Assembly: GCA_023663265.1 (NCBI GenBank)
Contig: JAMPHV010000013.1
Span: 1 to 42,960 of the forward strand
Direction: 5' to 3'
DNA length: 42,960 bases
Source of the DNA: Bacteroides sp.
GTDB lineage: Bacteria > Bacillota > Clostridia > Oscillospirales > Ruminococcaceae
Shown: one piece after another, positions 23,167 to 31,600 of the stretch
Numbering within the stretch: the stretch's first letter is position 1
Layout: the number at the start of each line of letters is the position of its first letter
Translations under genes and position numbers: made by a program
Notes under the pieces: model-generated
Database searches by the model: none
What the model was told of the DNA's origin: nothing
Seen by the model: only the letters and a program-made list of their open reading frames with translations

Positions 23167-24063
23167 ATGAGCGACTGCATTTATATGTACGGTCAAATAA
23201 TCTCCACTGTCAGCTTTCTTTTGTATGATAAATTCCCCGAGGCGGACGGCTACGGGGAGATAAAGGAAAAGCATCACCTTGTGGGCGGAGAAACGGGAAC
23301 GGCTGCCGCCGTTCTGACCTCTTTAGGCTGCTCCGTCAAGCTCGGCGGCACGCATATAGGGAATTTGAACCGCAATATCATACGCGGATATTTTGCCGAT
23401 AAAAGCGCGGACCTGAGCGAGCTTAAGGACGAGGATTTCGACGGTATCGTTGACTATGTTATAATAGACGGTGGCACAAGGACAGCTTTCGGAGAGTGGC
23501 AAAGACATTACAGCCGAAAGGAGCCGTTTTACGAAAAGCCGAACGGGGAATCGGTGAAAAACGCCGTATGCTGCGGTATCGATCCCTATTTTTATCCCGA
23601 TATGTCGGCGGAGCTGTGCGTAAAATACGGCAAGCCTTACGTCACGATAGACTGCGGCTATGACAGCGCGATACACCGACACTGCGCCGTAAACGCGGTA
23701 TCTCACCAATATCTGAGGGAGCGGTACCCGAATAAGAGCCTTGAAGAGCTGTTCGGGCTGTATACCGCCAATACCGAGGGTCTCGTGATATTTACCCGCG
23801 GCGAAAAGGAGCTGATGTACGGCAGAGCGGGAGAAGCGCCCAAATATTTTAAGCCCTACGCCGTTGACGCGGTTTCTTCCTTGGGCGCGGGAGACAGCTT
23901 TAAGGCGGGCGCGATATACGCCCTGTACAATAAAATGAACGATCTTGACACGGTCAGATACGCAAGCGCGGCGGCGGGCGTCGCCTGCACCAAATTCCCC
24001 ATTGCGGAGAAGCCTCCCGTACTGTCCGAGATCAAGGCGTTAACGGAAAGCGAGCGGAGATAG
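23167..24063 (+). CDS. PfkB-family carbohydrate kinase inside the arginine operon
   Basis: The 298-aa protein has the PfkB (ribokinase-like) layout: an N-terminal GGETGTAAAVLTSLGC motif for substrate binding and the C-terminal signature VDAVSSLGAGDSFKAGAIY. The catalytic Asp in GAGD and the anion-hole glycines are kept, while the usual DTTGAGD reads VSSLGAGD. The gene lies between argH and argC with 1-base gaps on both sides, so it is expressed with the arginine genes. No arginine-pathway step needs such a kinase. Substrate is unknown; a sugar or nucleoside is the family default. ATG 23167 is preceded by GGAGGAGCG inside argH. Confidence 0.85.
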   Translation: MSDCIYMYGQIISTVSFLLYDKFPEADGYGEIKEKHHLVGGETGTAAAVLTSLGCSVKLGGTHIGNLNRNIIRGYFADKSADLSELKDEDFDGIVDYVIIDGGTRTAFGEWQRHYSRKEPFYEKPNGESVKNAVCCGIDPYFYPDMSAELCVKYGKPYVTIDCGYDSAIHRHCAVNAVSHQYLRERYPNKSLEELFGLYTANTEGLVIFTRGEKELMYGRAGEAPKYFKPYAVDAVSSLGAGDSFKAGAIYALYNKMNDLDTVRYASAAAGVACTKFPIAEKPPVLSEIKALTESERR

Positions 24064-24064
24064 A

Positions 24065-25009
24065 TTGACCAAAATTTTCATTGACGGCAGAGAGGGCACC
24101 ACGGGGCTCAAAATAGCCGAAAGATTCAAGGATCGCACCGATCTGGAAATACTGACCGCAGACGAGGACAAAAGAAAGGACCCCGAGGAGAGAAAAAAGC
24201 TCATCAATTCCTCGGACTTCACTTTTTTATGTCTTCCCGACGCGGCGGCGAGGGAAGCGGTCTCGCTGGCTGAAAATCCCGATGTGAGGATAATAGACGC
24301 CTCCACCGCGCACCGCACCGATCCCGATTGGGCGTACGGCTTTCCCGAATTGTCCGCGGCGCACAGGGAGAGAATAAAAAACTCAAAACGGGTCGCCGTC
24401 CCGGGCTGTTACGCGGGCGGCTTCATATCGCTGGTCTATCCGCTTGTCGCCGACGGACTTATCGCTCCCGACTATCCCGTGACCTGTTACGCGGTCTCGG
24501 GCTACAGCGGAGCGGGGAAAAAGGCGATAGCGGTATACGAGGGCAAGGATAAGCCCTATGAGTTCAACAGCCCGAGACAGTACGCTCTGACGCAGCAGCA
24601 TAAGCATCTTCCCGAAATGCAGCAGATATGCGGGCTTTCGGAAAAGCCTGTTTTTGTGCCGCTGATATGCAATTATTACAGCGGAATGGTCGTGACGGTG
24701 CCGCTGCTCCCAAGGCTTATGAAAAAAAGATATACCCCCGATGAGATCGCCGCCGCGCTGAAAAAGCATTACGAGGGTCAGCCCTTTATCGGAGTATACG
24801 ATTATATGGGCGGAGAGGAGCTGGCGGACGGATTTTTGCCCGCCAACACCTTGAGCGGGAAAAACAATATGGAAATATTCGTTTACGGCAGCGAGGACAG
24901 GATCGTTCTTTCGTCAAGACTGGACAATTTGGGCAAGGGCGCCAGCGGAGCGGCGGTGCAGTGCCTTAACATAATGATGGGGATCGACGAGACTAAGGGA
25001 CTGCTTTAA
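24065..25009 (+). CDS. argC: N-acetyl-gamma-glutamyl-phosphate reductase (type 2 ArgC)
   Basis: The 314-aa NADPH-dependent enzyme reduces N-acetylglutamyl phosphate to the semialdehyde. It opens with FIDGREGTTG (nucleotide-binding) and has the active-site cysteine in VAVPGCYAGGF. The short length and GREGTTG start match the type 2 ArgC class rather than the 345-aa type 1. It begins at TTG 24065, one base after the PfkB stop; the ribosome site is inside that gene (GCGGAG). No defects. Confidence 0.93.
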   Translation: MTKIFIDGREGTTGLKIAERFKDRTDLEILTADEDKRKDPEERKKLINSSDFTFLCLPDAAAREAVSLAENPDVRIIDASTAHRTDPDWAYGFPELSAAHRERIKNSKRVAVPGCYAGGFISLVYPLVADGLIAPDYPVTCYAVSGYSGAGKKAIAVYEGKDKPYEFNSPRQYALTQQHKHLPEMQQICGLSEKPVFVPLICNYYSGMVVTVPLLPRLMKKRYTPDEIAAALKKHYEGQPFIGVYDYMGGEELADGFLPANTLSGKNNMEIFVYGSEDRIVLSSRLDNLGKGASGAAVQCLNIMMGIDETKGLL

Positions 25010-25030
25010 TTGACTGAAAGGAATTGCTAC

Positions 25031-26290
25031 ATGGAAAATAAGGAAACGGTCCGTTTCGATAACGGATTTGAGGGCTGTACGTTTATCGAGGGCGGGGTCT
25101 GCGCCGCAAGGGGATTTTCCGCAAGCGGGATAAACGCTCATATAAAGGCAAATTCTCAAAAAAACGATATGGCGTTGATATACTGTGATAAGCCCTGCAA
25201 CGCCGCGGCTCTCTATACTCAAAACAAGGTCAAGGGCGCGCCGATCGACGTTACAAAAAGGCATCTTGCCGACGGAAGAGCTCAGGCGGTCATAGTAAAT
25301 TCGGGCAACGCCAACACCTGCAACTCCAACGGCATAGAGATAGCGGAGGGAGCCTGCGAGCTTACCGCAAAGGCACTGGGGATATCGGCGGAGGACGTGA
25401 TAGTGGCTTCAACGGGGGTTATCGGACAGAAAATGTCGTTGGAGCCCTTTGAAAGATGTATCCCTAAGCTTGCGGAGACCTTGTCCGTCAACGGATATAA
25501 CGACGCCTGCACCGCCATAATGACCACCGACACGCGGCAAAAGCAGTTCGCCGTGGAGTTTATGTTAGGCGGGAAGACCTGCCGCTTGGGCGGCATGAGC
25601 AAGGGCAGCGGCATGATAAATCCCAATATGGCGACTATGCTGGCTTTTATTACCACTGACGTTAAAATATCCTCGGAAATGCTTTACCAAGCCTTGAAGC
25701 AGATAAACGCCATTACCTACAATATGGTAAGCGTTGACGGAGACACCTCCACCAACGATATGGTGACGCTTCTTTCCTCGGGCTATGCGGAAAACGAGGA
25801 GATAACCGAGTTCAACGAGGATTATAACGTATTTGCATACGCTCTTCACGCGGTCATGATGAATCTTGCGCGGGAGACCGCCCGCGACGGAGAGGGAGCC
25901 ACAAAGCTCATTACCTGCGTTGTAAAAAACTCCGATACCGAGGAAGCGGCAAAGGCGATAGCGCTTTCGGTGGTCGGAAGCTCGCTTTTAAAGGCGGCTG
26001 TCTCGGCGGCGGACGCCAACTGGGGGCGCGTTCTCTGCGCTATGGGCTACGCCGACGCGGATTACGATGTTACAAAAGTATCGGTGGATTTCGCCTCGGC
26101 GGCGGGACAGATAAGAGTGTGTGAAAACGGGTTCGGCGTTGACTTTTCCGAGGAGGAGGCTTATAAGATACTTTCCGAGGACGAGGTAATGATCCTTATC
26201 GACTTACATTCGGGGGACGTGCCCGCGGTAGCGTGGGGCTGCGACCTTACCTGCGATTACGTCAAGATCAACGCGGAATACAGAAGCTAG
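25031..26290 (+). CDS. argJ: Bifunctional ornithine acetyltransferase / N-acetylglutamate synthase
   Basis: The protein (419 aa) transfers the acetyl group from acetylornithine to glutamate, closing the acetyl cycle, and may also make acetylglutamate from acetyl-CoA. It is an autoproteolytic N-terminal nucleophile enzyme; the cleavage site is visible in NMATMLAFITTD (Thr nucleophile). ATG 25031 is chosen because AAAGGA lies 8 bases upstream; a TTG at 25010 is in frame but has no separate site. The presence of ArgJ explains the absence of argE and argA in this operon. Confidence 0.95.
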   Translation: MENKETVRFDNGFEGCTFIEGGVCAARGFSASGINAHIKANSQKNDMALIYCDKPCNAAALYTQNKVKGAPIDVTKRHLADGRAQAVIVNSGNANTCNSNGIEIAEGACELTAKALGISAEDVIVASTGVIGQKMSLEPFERCIPKLAETLSVNGYNDACTAIMTTDTRQKQFAVEFMLGGKTCRLGGMSKGSGMINPNMATMLAFITTDVKISSEMLYQALKQINAITYNMVSVDGDTSTNDMVTLLSSGYAENEEITEFNEDYNVFAYALHAVMMNLARETARDGEGATKLITCVVKNSDTEEAAKAIALSVVGSSLLKAAVSAADANWGRVLCAMGYADADYDVTKVSVDFASAAGQIRVCENGFGVDFSEEEAYKILSEDEVMILIDLHSGDVPAVAWGCDLTCDYVKINAEYRS

Positions 26291-26314
26291 GAAAACGAAA
26301 GGAAAAATACGAAA

Positions 26315-27160
26315 ATGAAAAAAGACAGAGCCGCGATACTGAGCGACGCGCTGCCGTATATACAGCAGTATGCGGGAAAGACCGTGGTGGTAAAATACGG
26401 CGGGAACGCTATGACCAACGCGGAGCTGAAGCATGCTGTCATGTCGGATATCGTGCTGCTTTCCCTTGTGGGGATACGCATAGTGCTGGTTCACGGCGGC
26501 GGTCCCGAGATAAACGCAATGCTCGCAAGAGTGGGCAAGGAAAGCAGGTTTGTAAACGGTCTGCGCTATACCGATAAGGAGACCATGGATATAGTTCAGA
26601 TGGTGCTTTGCGGAAAGGTAAACAAGGACCTTGTGGACCTGCTTCACCGAAACAAGGGAAAGGCAGTGGGGCTGTGCGGGCTGGACGGTCATATGATAGA
26701 AGCCGGGCAGAGGGACGAGAGCCTCGGATTGGTAGGCGAAATAACGGCGGTCGATCCGCAGATCATAAACGACGTTTTGGATAAGGGCTATATCCCCGTT
26801 ATTTCAACGGTAGCCTCGGGCAAGGACGGCGAGGTTTACAACATCAACGCCGATACCGCCGCCGCAAGGATAGCCGCCGAGGTGAAAGCGGCAAACCTCA
26901 TTTTAATGACCGATACAGTCGGGCTTTTGGAGGACAAGGACGACGAAAACACCTTGATATACTCCGTGGGAGTAAGCGAGGTGCCCTATCTGAAAAAGCA
27001 GGGTATAGTCAGCGGCGGCATGATACCGAAAATAGACTGCTGCGTCGAGGCGGTAAGGCGCGGAGTGCCCAAAGCCAATATAATAGACGGGCGAATACCT
27101 CACTCCATACTGATAGAGCTGCTTACCAACGAGGGAGCCGGGACGATGATAGTAAACTGA
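26315..27160 (+). CDS. argB: Acetylglutamate kinase
   Basis: The 281-aa kinase phosphorylates N-acetylglutamate. Family motifs are VVKYGGNAM near the N-terminus, VLVHGGGPEIN, the NINADTAAARIA block and the LLEDKDDENTLIY loop. Length fits. The ATG follows AAACGAAAGG, 24 bases after argJ. In this class arginine feedback inhibition depends on an N-terminal helix; the short N-terminus here does not let me judge sensitivity. Confidence 0.96.
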   Translation: MKKDRAAILSDALPYIQQYAGKTVVVKYGGNAMTNAELKHAVMSDIVLLSLVGIRIVLVHGGGPEINAMLARVGKESRFVNGLRYTDKETMDIVQMVLCGKVNKDLVDLLHRNKGKAVGLCGLDGHMIEAGQRDESLGLVGEITAVDPQIINDVLDKGYIPVISTVASGKDGEVYNINADTAAARIAAEVKAANLILMTDTVGLLEDKDDENTLIYSVGVSEVPYLKKQGIVSGGMIPKIDCCVEAVRRGVPKANIIDGRIPHSILIELLTNEGAGTMIVN

Positions 27161-27182
27161 TCGGTCGGGGAACGGAGAAAAG

Positions 27183-28367
27183 ATGAACACAATAGAAAAA
27201 TTCGACGAAAATATAATGCAGACCTACGGAAGATATCCGATAGTAATGGAAAAGGGCTCGGGAGAGACCGCCGTGGACGAAAACGGGAAGACCTATATAG
27301 ATTTCGGCAGCGGTATCGGAACAAATTCCTTGGGGTACTGCAACGAGGACTGGGCGGAGGCGGTATGCAGCCAGGTAAGGTCCATTCAGCACACCTCCAA
27401 CTATTATTACACGAAAATACAGGCGGATTTCGCGGAGCGGCTCAACCGCATAACGGGCTACTCGGCGGCATTTTTCGGCAACAGCGGCGCGGAAGCCAAC
27501 GAGTGCGCCATTAAGCTTGCGCGAAAATACAGCTTTGACAAATACGGCAAGGGCAGACACAATATAATAACTCTTGTCAACAGCTTTCACGGCAGAACGC
27601 TGTGCACCCTTTCCGCCACGGGACAGGACACGTTCCACGATTATTTTTTCCCCTTTGTTGAGGGCTTCAGATATGTTGAAGCCAACAATACCGAGGACTT
27701 GAAGGCAAAGCTGGACGATACCGTCTGCGCCGTGATGTTCGAGTACGTTCAGGGCGAGGGCGGAGTTGTGCCGTTGGATCGGGAGTTTGTGGACGCAATA
27801 TTCGAGCTGTGCGGGGAAAAGGACGTGCTTACCGCTGCGGACGAGGTCCAGACGGGCGTGGGCAGAACGGGCACGTTCCTTGCGGGGCAGAGCTTCGGAC
27901 ACAGGGCGAATATCACCACCCTTGCCAAGGGGATCGCAGGGGGTATTCCCATGGGCGTATGCCTTGCGGACGAAAAATGCAGGAGCGTTTTGGGAAAGGG
28001 CACTCACGGCTCCACATTCGGGGGCAATCCCATAGCCTGCGCGGGAGGAAAGGCGGTTCTCGACTATATCGAAAACGGCGATCATTTGCAGCAGGTCAAG
28101 GAAAAAGGCGAGTATCTGAAAAACAAGCTCCTCCAAATTCCCGAGATCGCCGCGGTGGACGGAATGGGGCTTATGTTGGGGGCGCGGCTTAAGGAAAAAA
28201 AGGCGTCGGATATGGCGCAGGCGGCTTTGGAAAACGGCTTGCTGGTGCTTACCGCAAAGGATAAGCTGAGATTTTTGCCGCCGCTTACAATAACCTATGA
28301 GGAAATAGATAAGGGAACGGAGATACTGAGCTCGATACTCGGAAAAACAGAAAGGAAAATACGATAA
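27183..28367 (+). CDS. argD: Acetylornithine aminotransferase
   Basis: The 394-aa class III PLP aminotransferase converts N-acetylglutamate semialdehyde to acetylornithine. Visible features are FGSGIGTNSLGY, GNSGAEANECAIKLAR, SFHGRT, ADEVQTGVGRTG and TTLAKGIAGG with the PLP lysine. Length is typical. ATG 27183 has GGAGAAAAG upstream. The following argF begins directly after its stop codon. Confidence 0.95.
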   Translation: MNTIEKFDENIMQTYGRYPIVMEKGSGETAVDENGKTYIDFGSGIGTNSLGYCNEDWAEAVCSQVRSIQHTSNYYYTKIQADFAERLNRITGYSAAFFGNSGAEANECAIKLARKYSFDKYGKGRHNIITLVNSFHGRTLCTLSATGQDTFHDYFFPFVEGFRYVEANNTEDLKAKLDDTVCAVMFEYVQGEGGVVPLDREFVDAIFELCGEKDVLTAADEVQTGVGRTGTFLAGQSFGHRANITTLAKGIAGGIPMGVCLADEKCRSVLGKGTHGSTFGGNPIACAGGKAVLDYIENGDHLQQVKEKGEYLKNKLLQIPEIAAVDGMGLMLGARLKEKKASDMAQAALENGLLVLTAKDKLRFLPPLTITYEEIDKGTEILSSILGKTERKIR

Positions 28368-29270
28368 ATGAAGCATTTACTTAAGATGGCGGACCTGTCC
28401 GCAGAGGAGATAACGGAGATACTTAACCTGGCGGATCAGCTCAAATACGAGCAAAAGCACGGTATTCCCCATGCTCACCTTAAGGGCAAGACCCTCGGTA
28501 TGATATTTGAAAAGGCGTCCACCAGGACAAGAGTGAGCTTTGAAACGGGAATGTATCAGCTCGGCGGATATCCGCTGTTTTTGTCCTCGAGCGAAATGCA
28601 GATAGGCAGAGGCGAGCCCGTTGAGGACACCGCGAGAGTGCTTTCAAGATATCTTGACGGCATTATGATAAGGACCTTTAAGCAGGAGGAGGTCGAAAAG
28701 CTTGCGGAATACGGCAGTATTCCCGTTATAAACGGACTCACCGACTACTGTCACCCCTGCCAGGTTTTAGCCGACCTTCTTACCGTAAGAGAATACAAAA
28801 ACAGGCTTGAGGGGCTCAATATGTGCTATATCGGAGACGGCAACAACATGGCGAACTCCCTTATCGTGGGCTGCCTAAAAGCGGGAATGAACGTCTCCGT
28901 TGCTTGTCCCGAGGACTATCGTCCCGACAAGAGCGTTTTGGACTTCGCGAAGCAGTACCCCTGCTTTAAGCTCACAAGCGTTCCCATGGAGGCGGCGAAG
29001 AACGCCGACGTGCTGTTTACCGACGTTTGGGCGTCCATGGGACAGGAGAGCGAGGCGGAGAAGAGAAAGATCGCTTTTAAGGGATATCAGATAAACGACG
29101 ACGTTATGGCCGCCGCTCACGGCGACGCCTTGGTTTTGCACTGCCTGCCCGCTCACCGCGGGGAGGAGATCACCGCCAAGGTGTTCGAGGAGCATGCCGC
29201 CGAAATATTTGACGAGGCGGAAAACAGGCTTCATGCGCAAAAGGCGGTCATGGTCAAGCTTATGGGCTAA
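28368..29270 (+). CDS. argF: Ornithine carbamoyltransferase
   Basis: The 300-aa enzyme makes citrulline from ornithine and carbamoyl phosphate. The carbamoyl phosphate motif STRTR, the HPCQ block and the ornithine-binding HCLPAHRG are all present. The start ATG is adjacent to the argD stop, with AAAGGA 11 bases upstream. It is the last gene of the operon; carAB are not in this window. Confidence 0.96.
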   Translation: MKHLLKMADLSAEEITEILNLADQLKYEQKHGIPHAHLKGKTLGMIFEKASTRTRVSFETGMYQLGGYPLFLSSSEMQIGRGEPVEDTARVLSRYLDGIMIRTFKQEEVEKLAEYGSIPVINGLTDYCHPCQVLADLLTVREYKNRLEGLNMCYIGDGNNMANSLIVGCLKAGMNVSVACPEDYRPDKSVLDFAKQYPCFKLTSVPMEAAKNADVLFTDVWASMGQESEAEKRKIAFKGYQINDDVMAAAHGDALVLHCLPAHRGEEITAKVFEEHAAEIFDEAENRLHAQKAVMVKLMG

Positions 29271-29339
29271 AGGGTATCGCTGCTTTACCGAGCTGCCTTG
29301 ATAAAATATTACAAATTGTTTACAGTTTTAATTATAATA

Positions 29340-29368
29340 TTGATTTTATAAAAGAAGTGTGATATAAT
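29340..29368 (+). promoter_or_regulatory. Promoter for the MoxR-DUF58-transglutaminase cluster
   Basis: TTGATT (29340-29345), 17 bases, TATAAT (29363-29368). Transcription would begin near 29375, so the first in-frame ATG at 29376 is unlikely to be the start of translation. Confidence 0.65.
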
Positions 29369-29414
29369 TAACTAAATGATGTTTTGTAATATAATGAACG
29401 GAGAAAACCAAACA

Positions 29415-30377
29415 ATGGAAATCAGCAGCAGTCAGGTAAGCCGAAAGCTAAGCGAAACGATAAACGAAATAGAAAAGGTCATCGTAGGCAAGAAAAACGC
29501 CATAACGCTGCTTGTGGTGGCTCTGCTTGCGGGAGGGCACGTGCTTATCGAGGACGTGCCGGGCACGGGGAAAACCACCCTTGCCACCGCGCTCGGAAAG
29601 GCGACGGGCTTGGAGTTCAAAAGAGCGCAGTTCACCCCCGACGTTACCGCTTCGGATATCACAGGCTTCAATCTTTTCAATAAAGAAACAAACCGCTTTG
29701 AGTTCAGACCCGGCATGTCCATGACCAACATACTCCTGGCGGACGAAATAAACCGCACCTCGCCCAAGACGCAGTCGGCGCTTTTGGAGGCGATGGAGGA
29801 AAGGAACGTCACGGTTGACGGTACCACCTACCGTCTTCCCCGCCCCTTTATGGTGATCGCCACACAAAACGAGCTGGGCTTTGTGGGGACCTTTCCTCTG
29901 CCCGAGGCTCAGCTTGACCGTTTTATGATGAAAATAACCATGGGCTACCCTACGGTGGAGCAGGAGCTTGAAATACTTACAAACAGAAGCGGCAGCGAGC
30001 CTATGGACGACGTTCGCCCCGTTTGTACGGCGGAGGAGCTGGAGCAGTTTTCAGAGCTTACGGGGCAGGTGAACGTGGACGTTTCCATAGGGCAGTACAT
30101 AGTGAGCTTCGTTTCGGCTACGCGAACGCACCCCGCGGTGCTGCTGGGCGCCAGCCCGAGAGCGTCGCTGGCGCTTATGAGATGCGCTCAGGCGCTGGCG
30201 CTGGTAAACGGCAGGACCTACGTTACCCCGGAGGACGTAAGCATTATGATACCCTATGTGCTGCGCCACAGGATACATCTTAAGCAGGACGCCAAGATCA
30301 AGGGCGCGACCTCGGACGATGTTATAAAAGAGGTAAGAAACGGGATCATGTATCCTTTCGGAAAGGAACGGGCGTAA
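29415..30377 (+). CDS. MoxR-family AAA+ ATPase
   Basis: The protein (320 aa from ATG 29415; GGAGA lies about 10 bases upstream) has Walker A EDVPGTGKTT, Walker B ILLADEINR, sensor ATQNELGFVGTFPLPEAQLDRFMM and the MoxR-specific C-terminal lid. MoxR proteins act as chaperone-like ATPases and are almost always encoded with a DUF58 protein, as here. The likely role is in assembling or activating the cell-envelope complex formed with its two downstream neighbours. In-frame ATGs at 29376 and 29394 lack ribosome sites. Confidence 0.92.
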   Translation: MEISSSQVSRKLSETINEIEKVIVGKKNAITLLVVALLAGGHVLIEDVPGTGKTTLATALGKATGLEFKRAQFTPDVTASDITGFNLFNKETNRFEFRPGMSMTNILLADEINRTSPKTQSALLEAMEERNVTVDGTTYRLPRPFMVIATQNELGFVGTFPLPEAQLDRFMMKITMGYPTVEQELEILTNRSGSEPMDDVRPVCTAEELEQFSELTGQVNVDVSIGQYIVSFVSATRTHPAVLLGASPRASLALMRCAQALALVNGRTYVTPEDVSIMIPYVLRHRIHLKQDAKIKGATSDDVIKEVRNGIMYPFGKERA

Positions 30378-30378
30378 A

Positions 30379-31584
30379 ATGGCGGTCTACCGTTTTGCTT
30401 ACATTGCGGTGCTGGCGGCGGCGGCAGTGTTTTCCCAGGCGTACGCGGGACATTTGTCGTCGGTGATACTGATAACCGTCCTCATTCTTCCGATAATATC
30501 GCTTATACTGACCTTTATCGCAAAAACGGCCTTTTCGGTCAGCTTCGATACAAGCGCGGAAATGATAGAGAAGACCAAGACGCTAAAGGTTCGGGTTTTT
30601 ATAAAAAACAACTTTGTTTTCCCTTCCTCGTCCACCTATATCAGCGCTTCTATGCCGGGGCTGTCGGAAAAAAAGGACGCGAGACTGATCTTTTCCCTTT
30701 CTCCCTTTCAGATGAAAAATCTTAATCTGACCTATACGGCGGAGTACAGGGGAGAATACGATATTTCCTTTGACGCCGCTTTTTTTTACGACTATTTCAA
30801 GATATTCAAGCTTAAAAAAAAGCTGGATATGCATAAAAAAATAACGGTCACCCCCCGTATCATAGACGCAGCCGCGGACAGCGGATATTTTGCGGCAAGC
30901 GACGAGGAAAACGAAAACCGCGCCATAAATTCCTCCAAGGGCGAGCGCAGCTTCACCCGCAAATACGCGGAGGGGGACGACATAAGAAACATTCACTGGA
31001 AGCTTTCCTCCAAGCAGGAGGATTACATGGTGTGGCAAAACGCCGAAAACCTTTCCTCCCAGTCGGTCATCGTGTGCGATATGACCGACTGCGGCTCCTC
31101 GGAAAAGGAAAGAGCGGCTCATACCGACGCAGTACTGGAGGCGGCTCTCGCCGTTGCGCTGTATAATTTGAAAAACGACTGTAAAAGTCTGATATCCTTT
31201 TACGACAGCGAGGGGCAAAAAACGGAGAATATCCCCGTCGAGCATATGAGCCACTTGTACAAGGCGGCTCTTCTTGCCGCGACGGTAAGCTCCTGCGGAG
31301 ACGAGCCGAGCTTTTACACTGAATGCAAAAAGCATTTTACAGATAACATCGGGGTCAAGGGCACCGCCGTTCTGATAACCCACCATGGGGACAGGGCGCT
31401 CGCCGCCTTGGCGGAGGAGCTGTCCGTTTTTTCCGACGTGCTTATTCTGATAGCGGGCGATACGGAAAAGGGCGTGAGCAATTATATGGGAAGCATAAGA
31501 AACGTCAGGCTCGCGGAGCTCGATCCGTGGAACGTCGCCGCGGAGCTTCCCGCCGCCGTAAGTAAAATATACGGTGCAAAATAA
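30379..31584 (+). CDS. DUF58-domain membrane protein
   Basis: The 401-aa protein has two N-terminal membrane segments (about 4-24 and 28-48) and the DUF58 core motif RKYAEGDDIRNIHWKLSSKQE (about 195-215). DUF58 proteins have a von Willebrand-like fold and work with MoxR ATPases. It starts one base after the moxR stop and is followed by the transglutaminase gene 16 bases on. Its specific function in this organism is unknown. Confidence 0.9.
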   Translation: MAVYRFAYIAVLAAAAVFSQAYAGHLSSVILITVLILPIISLILTFIAKTAFSVSFDTSAEMIEKTKTLKVRVFIKNNFVFPSSSTYISASMPGLSEKKDARLIFSLSPFQMKNLNLTYTAEYRGEYDISFDAAFFYDYFKIFKLKKKLDMHKKITVTPRIIDAAADSGYFAASDEENENRAINSSKGERSFTRKYAEGDDIRNIHWKLSSKQEDYMVWQNAENLSSQSVIVCDMTDCGSSEKERAAHTDAVLEAALAVALYNLKNDCKSLISFYDSEGQKTENIPVEHMSHLYKAALLAATVSSCGDEPSFYTECKKHFTDNIGVKGTAVLITHHGDRALAALAEELSVFSDVLILIAGDTEKGVSNYMGSIRNVRLAELDPWNVAAELPAAVSKIYGAK

Positions 31585-31600
31585 TGGTTACGGAGAATAA

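Noticed and set aside
27123..28376. 417-codon minus-strand frame over argD
   Set aside because: It is antisense to an intact argD with all motifs; typical long shadow in GC-rich codon usage.
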